Source of the DNA: Cyanophora paradoxa
Taxonomy: Eukaryota; Glaucocystophyceae; Cyanophorales; Cyanophoraceae
Length of the DNA: 64,000 bases
Direction: 5' to 3'
Assembly: GCA_004431415.1 (NCBI GenBank)
Contig: QPMI01000290.1
Location: 27,868 to 91,867, forward strand
The position numbers and the translations under genes are program-made. The stretch's first letter is position 1, and every line of letters begins with the position of its first letter. Below the pieces are notes generated by a model, which was given only the letters and a program-made list of their open reading frames with translations, was not told the DNA's origin and ran no database searches. Shown in pieces: positions 62,572 through 64,000 of the stretch.

Positions 62572-64000
62572 TCAGAAACCTTTTTTTCGTACACTGCTAA
62601 GCTGAGCTACAGCGCGGGCGCTTGGGGTGCTGAATTCGAAGTCCTGTCCCGGCGGCTGCCTCCCGGCGCCAGCGCTGCTGCGGACGCCCACAGAGGGCGG
62701 CTCGCTGCCGGCCGGCCACGCTGCGCTCGCCGGCCGACGGCTGCAGCTGCGCGGCCCGGCGGAGGCGTGCCGGCCGGCGCCGGCGCTGGGGCTGGCGGGG
62801 TGCGCGGGCGCCTGCGGGGCGGGCCGTTGAGTCCTGCGTGTCGTCCAGGTCCACGCTCCAGCCCTGCAGCGCCCCCCGTCGGCCCCGCCCCGCCCCTGCA
62901 GCTCGCCCCCTCGCGCCACCGCGAGCAGCGCCGGGCCGCCCGCGCCCCAGGGGGGGGGGGGGGGGGGGGGGGGGGCACCTCCGGATGCGGAGGGCGGGCG
63001 CGGGCGCTGCGCAGAGAGGGGCGCTCGGAGGCCGAGAGGGGGAGCAGAACGGCGCCGCCTCGGGGGCGCCTCATCGGGGAACCGGAACGGGTCCTCCGCT
63101 GCCAGCCCTCGCCGTGAGCGCTCCCGCAGCGCCGGCGCTGCGCTGCGGCGGGGGCGGACCCGGCGCGTGGTCGTGGGCGCTGCTGCCGGCTGCGCCTTCA
63201 GAGGTGCCGGCGGAGGCGTCTGCGGGCGCCGGTGAGGGGAGGGCAAGCAGGGCGGGCGGGGCGGGGCGCACGGCTGTCGGCATGCTGGCGGGGCCGAGGA
63301 GCGGGAGGAGGCGGCGCGGGGCGACGAGGGCTGGGGCGCGTGAGGGCCGGTTGGGGAGGCGGGGGCGGGGCGGGGGCGGGCGAGGTCGGAGCGCTGGGAG
63401 GGGGCGGCGTCGGCGAGGGCGGCGAGGGTGGCGACGACGAGGTCCGCCTCGAAGTACGCCGCCCGTTCGTGTGCGCCGAGAAGAGCACCGGCCTGGCCCC
63501 GCCCCGCCCGTCCCTCGCCGCCGGCCCCGCTGACGAGGGCGGCCGTGCGGGGCGCGGGCACCGCCGGGGCCCTCAGCGCGCATGGCGATGTCGTGGCCGG
63601 CCTCCTCGCAGAAGCGCAGCATCGCCTGCCGGCAGCGTCGGGCGCGGGGGAGCCGTGGCGGGGGCCGGGGGCGGGCGACGCGGAGCTCTTTGACGTTGAA
63701 GATGACCTCGGCGTCGAGCGGGGCGGCCGGCGCCCCGACTCCTGGAAGTCCCGCGCGTCGATCGAGAGCTCCGTCTGCATCGCCTTCGCCGGCCCCGCCG
63801 CCCCCGCCGCCACCACCTGCTGGCCTGGCCCCGCCCCGCTCCGGCCGCCGGCGCGCGGAGGGGGCGGGAGGGGGGGCGGGGCGCACTGCGGGCGGGGTCG
63901 AGGTAGGAGCGGACCTTTAGGGCGTTGCGGCGGAGCGTGAAGGTCAGCTCCTCACTCTCCTTCTGGAAGGCCGCCAGCGACTCGGCGAGCAGGCGCGGCC
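62572..64000 (-). CDS. RAD9: Rad9, subunit of the 9-1-1 checkpoint clamp, 3' part
   Basis: PCNA-like clamp subunit with Rad1 and Hus1. Only the second clamp half and tail are in the window; the 5' exons lie beyond the right edge. Visible in order on the minus strand: L-T-F-T-L-R-R-N-A-L-K-V-R-S-Y-L (near 63915), M-Q-T-E-L-S-I-D-A-R-D-F-Q (near 63765), E-V-I-F-N-V-K-E-L-R (near 63690), A-M-L-R-F-C-E-E-A-G-H-D-I-A (near 63605) and A-Y-F-E-A-D-L-V-V-A-T-L-A-A-L (near 63435). These match the Rad9 segments for inter-domain strand, interdomain helix and the ...F-V-L-A-T-L motif. The tail is Pro/Arg/Ser-rich and disordered, which in Rad9 carries phosphorylation sites, with D-E-A-P-P and D-L-D-D-T-Q-D-S stretches. 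The exact end is uncertain (62572 or 62597), and an intron holds a 26-base G run. Confidence 0.75.
62950..62975. repeat. 26-base poly-G run
   Basis: Within the Rad9 tail region, probably an intron; poly-C in the transcript. Confidence 0.95.

Noticed and set aside
1-64000. CRISPR arrays, bacterial operons, ribosome-binding sites or rRNA genes
   Set aside because: Genes are intron-rich and unlinked; no spaced identical repeats or rRNA-like sequence was seen.

Overview
Eukaryotic nuclear DNA, very GC-rich, carrying about 20 intron-rich genes on both strands. Introns are short (mostly 50-110 nt), C/G-rich on the coding strand, with a CTGAC- or CTCAC-like branch site close to the 3' AG. At least six introns appear to begin with GC instead of GT. 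The host looks like a flagellated photosynthetic protist. It has a nuclear hemL (glutamate-1-semialdehyde aminotransferase) and other proteins whose N-termini read as plastid transit peptides with an early Phe (M-A-F-I-V-P at 461, M-D-T-A-F-A-L at 29465). There is no secretory signal in front of them, so a primary plastid is likely. An essential early Phe is known for glaucophyte and red algal import, so I favour a glaucophyte such as Cyanophora, as an inference only. Cilium-linked genes (CatSper-like channel, WDR31-like, ERK7/MAPK15-like kinase, MORN protein) argue for a flagellated cell. | Layout. 1-461: start of a plastid protein (minus). 3.6-9.7 kb: Ulp2/SENP6-type SUMO protease (minus). 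10.5-13.3 kb: HMG-box, AT-hook, polyQ protein. 14.0-16.0 kb: MAP kinase. 15.2-22.7 kb: a nearly identical 1.4 kb direct repeat (the 3' half of the kinase gene plus its downstream flank) on both sides of a decayed DIRS-type retroelement. 23.2-24.5 kb: Rad1. 24.5-28.4 kb: repeat-rich block with two copies of an ABA4/DUF4281 gene and a small coiled-coil gene. 28.4-31.2 kb: divergent TPR protein and hemL. 31.6-34.0 kb: PARG (minus). 34.4-35.9 kb: NBP35 with a Cys/Gly-rich tail. 36.4-37.1 kb: non-autonomous DNA element with ~150 bp inverted repeats. 37.1-40.5 kb: LRR plus transglutaminase-like pseudoenzyme. 41.0-43.9 kb: unknown gene (minus) divergent from a MORN gene. 44.1-46.6 kb: HAD phosphatase (minus). 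47.0-49.5 kb: BTB-BACK protein. 49.5-51.6 kb: intergenic and low-complexity DNA. 51.6-52.2 kb: IES6/INO80C (minus). 52.7-54.6 kb: GT25-like glycosyltransferase. 54.6-57.1 kb: CatSper-like channel (minus). 57.6-58.7 kb: Fes1/HspBP1 (minus). 59.2-60.5 kb: dCMP deaminase. 60.7-62.3 kb: WDR31-like (minus). 62.6-64.0 kb: Rad9, running off the right edge (minus). | There are no operons and genes are independent. Functional echoes are two subunits of the 9-1-1 DNA-damage clamp (Rad1 and Rad9), plus PARG, IES6 and the SUMO protease, all acting in chromatin or genome maintenance. Gene models were spliced by eye from reading frame and homology. Exon edges, and especially first and last exons, are approximate, and several genes show single-base frameshifts that may be assembly errors.
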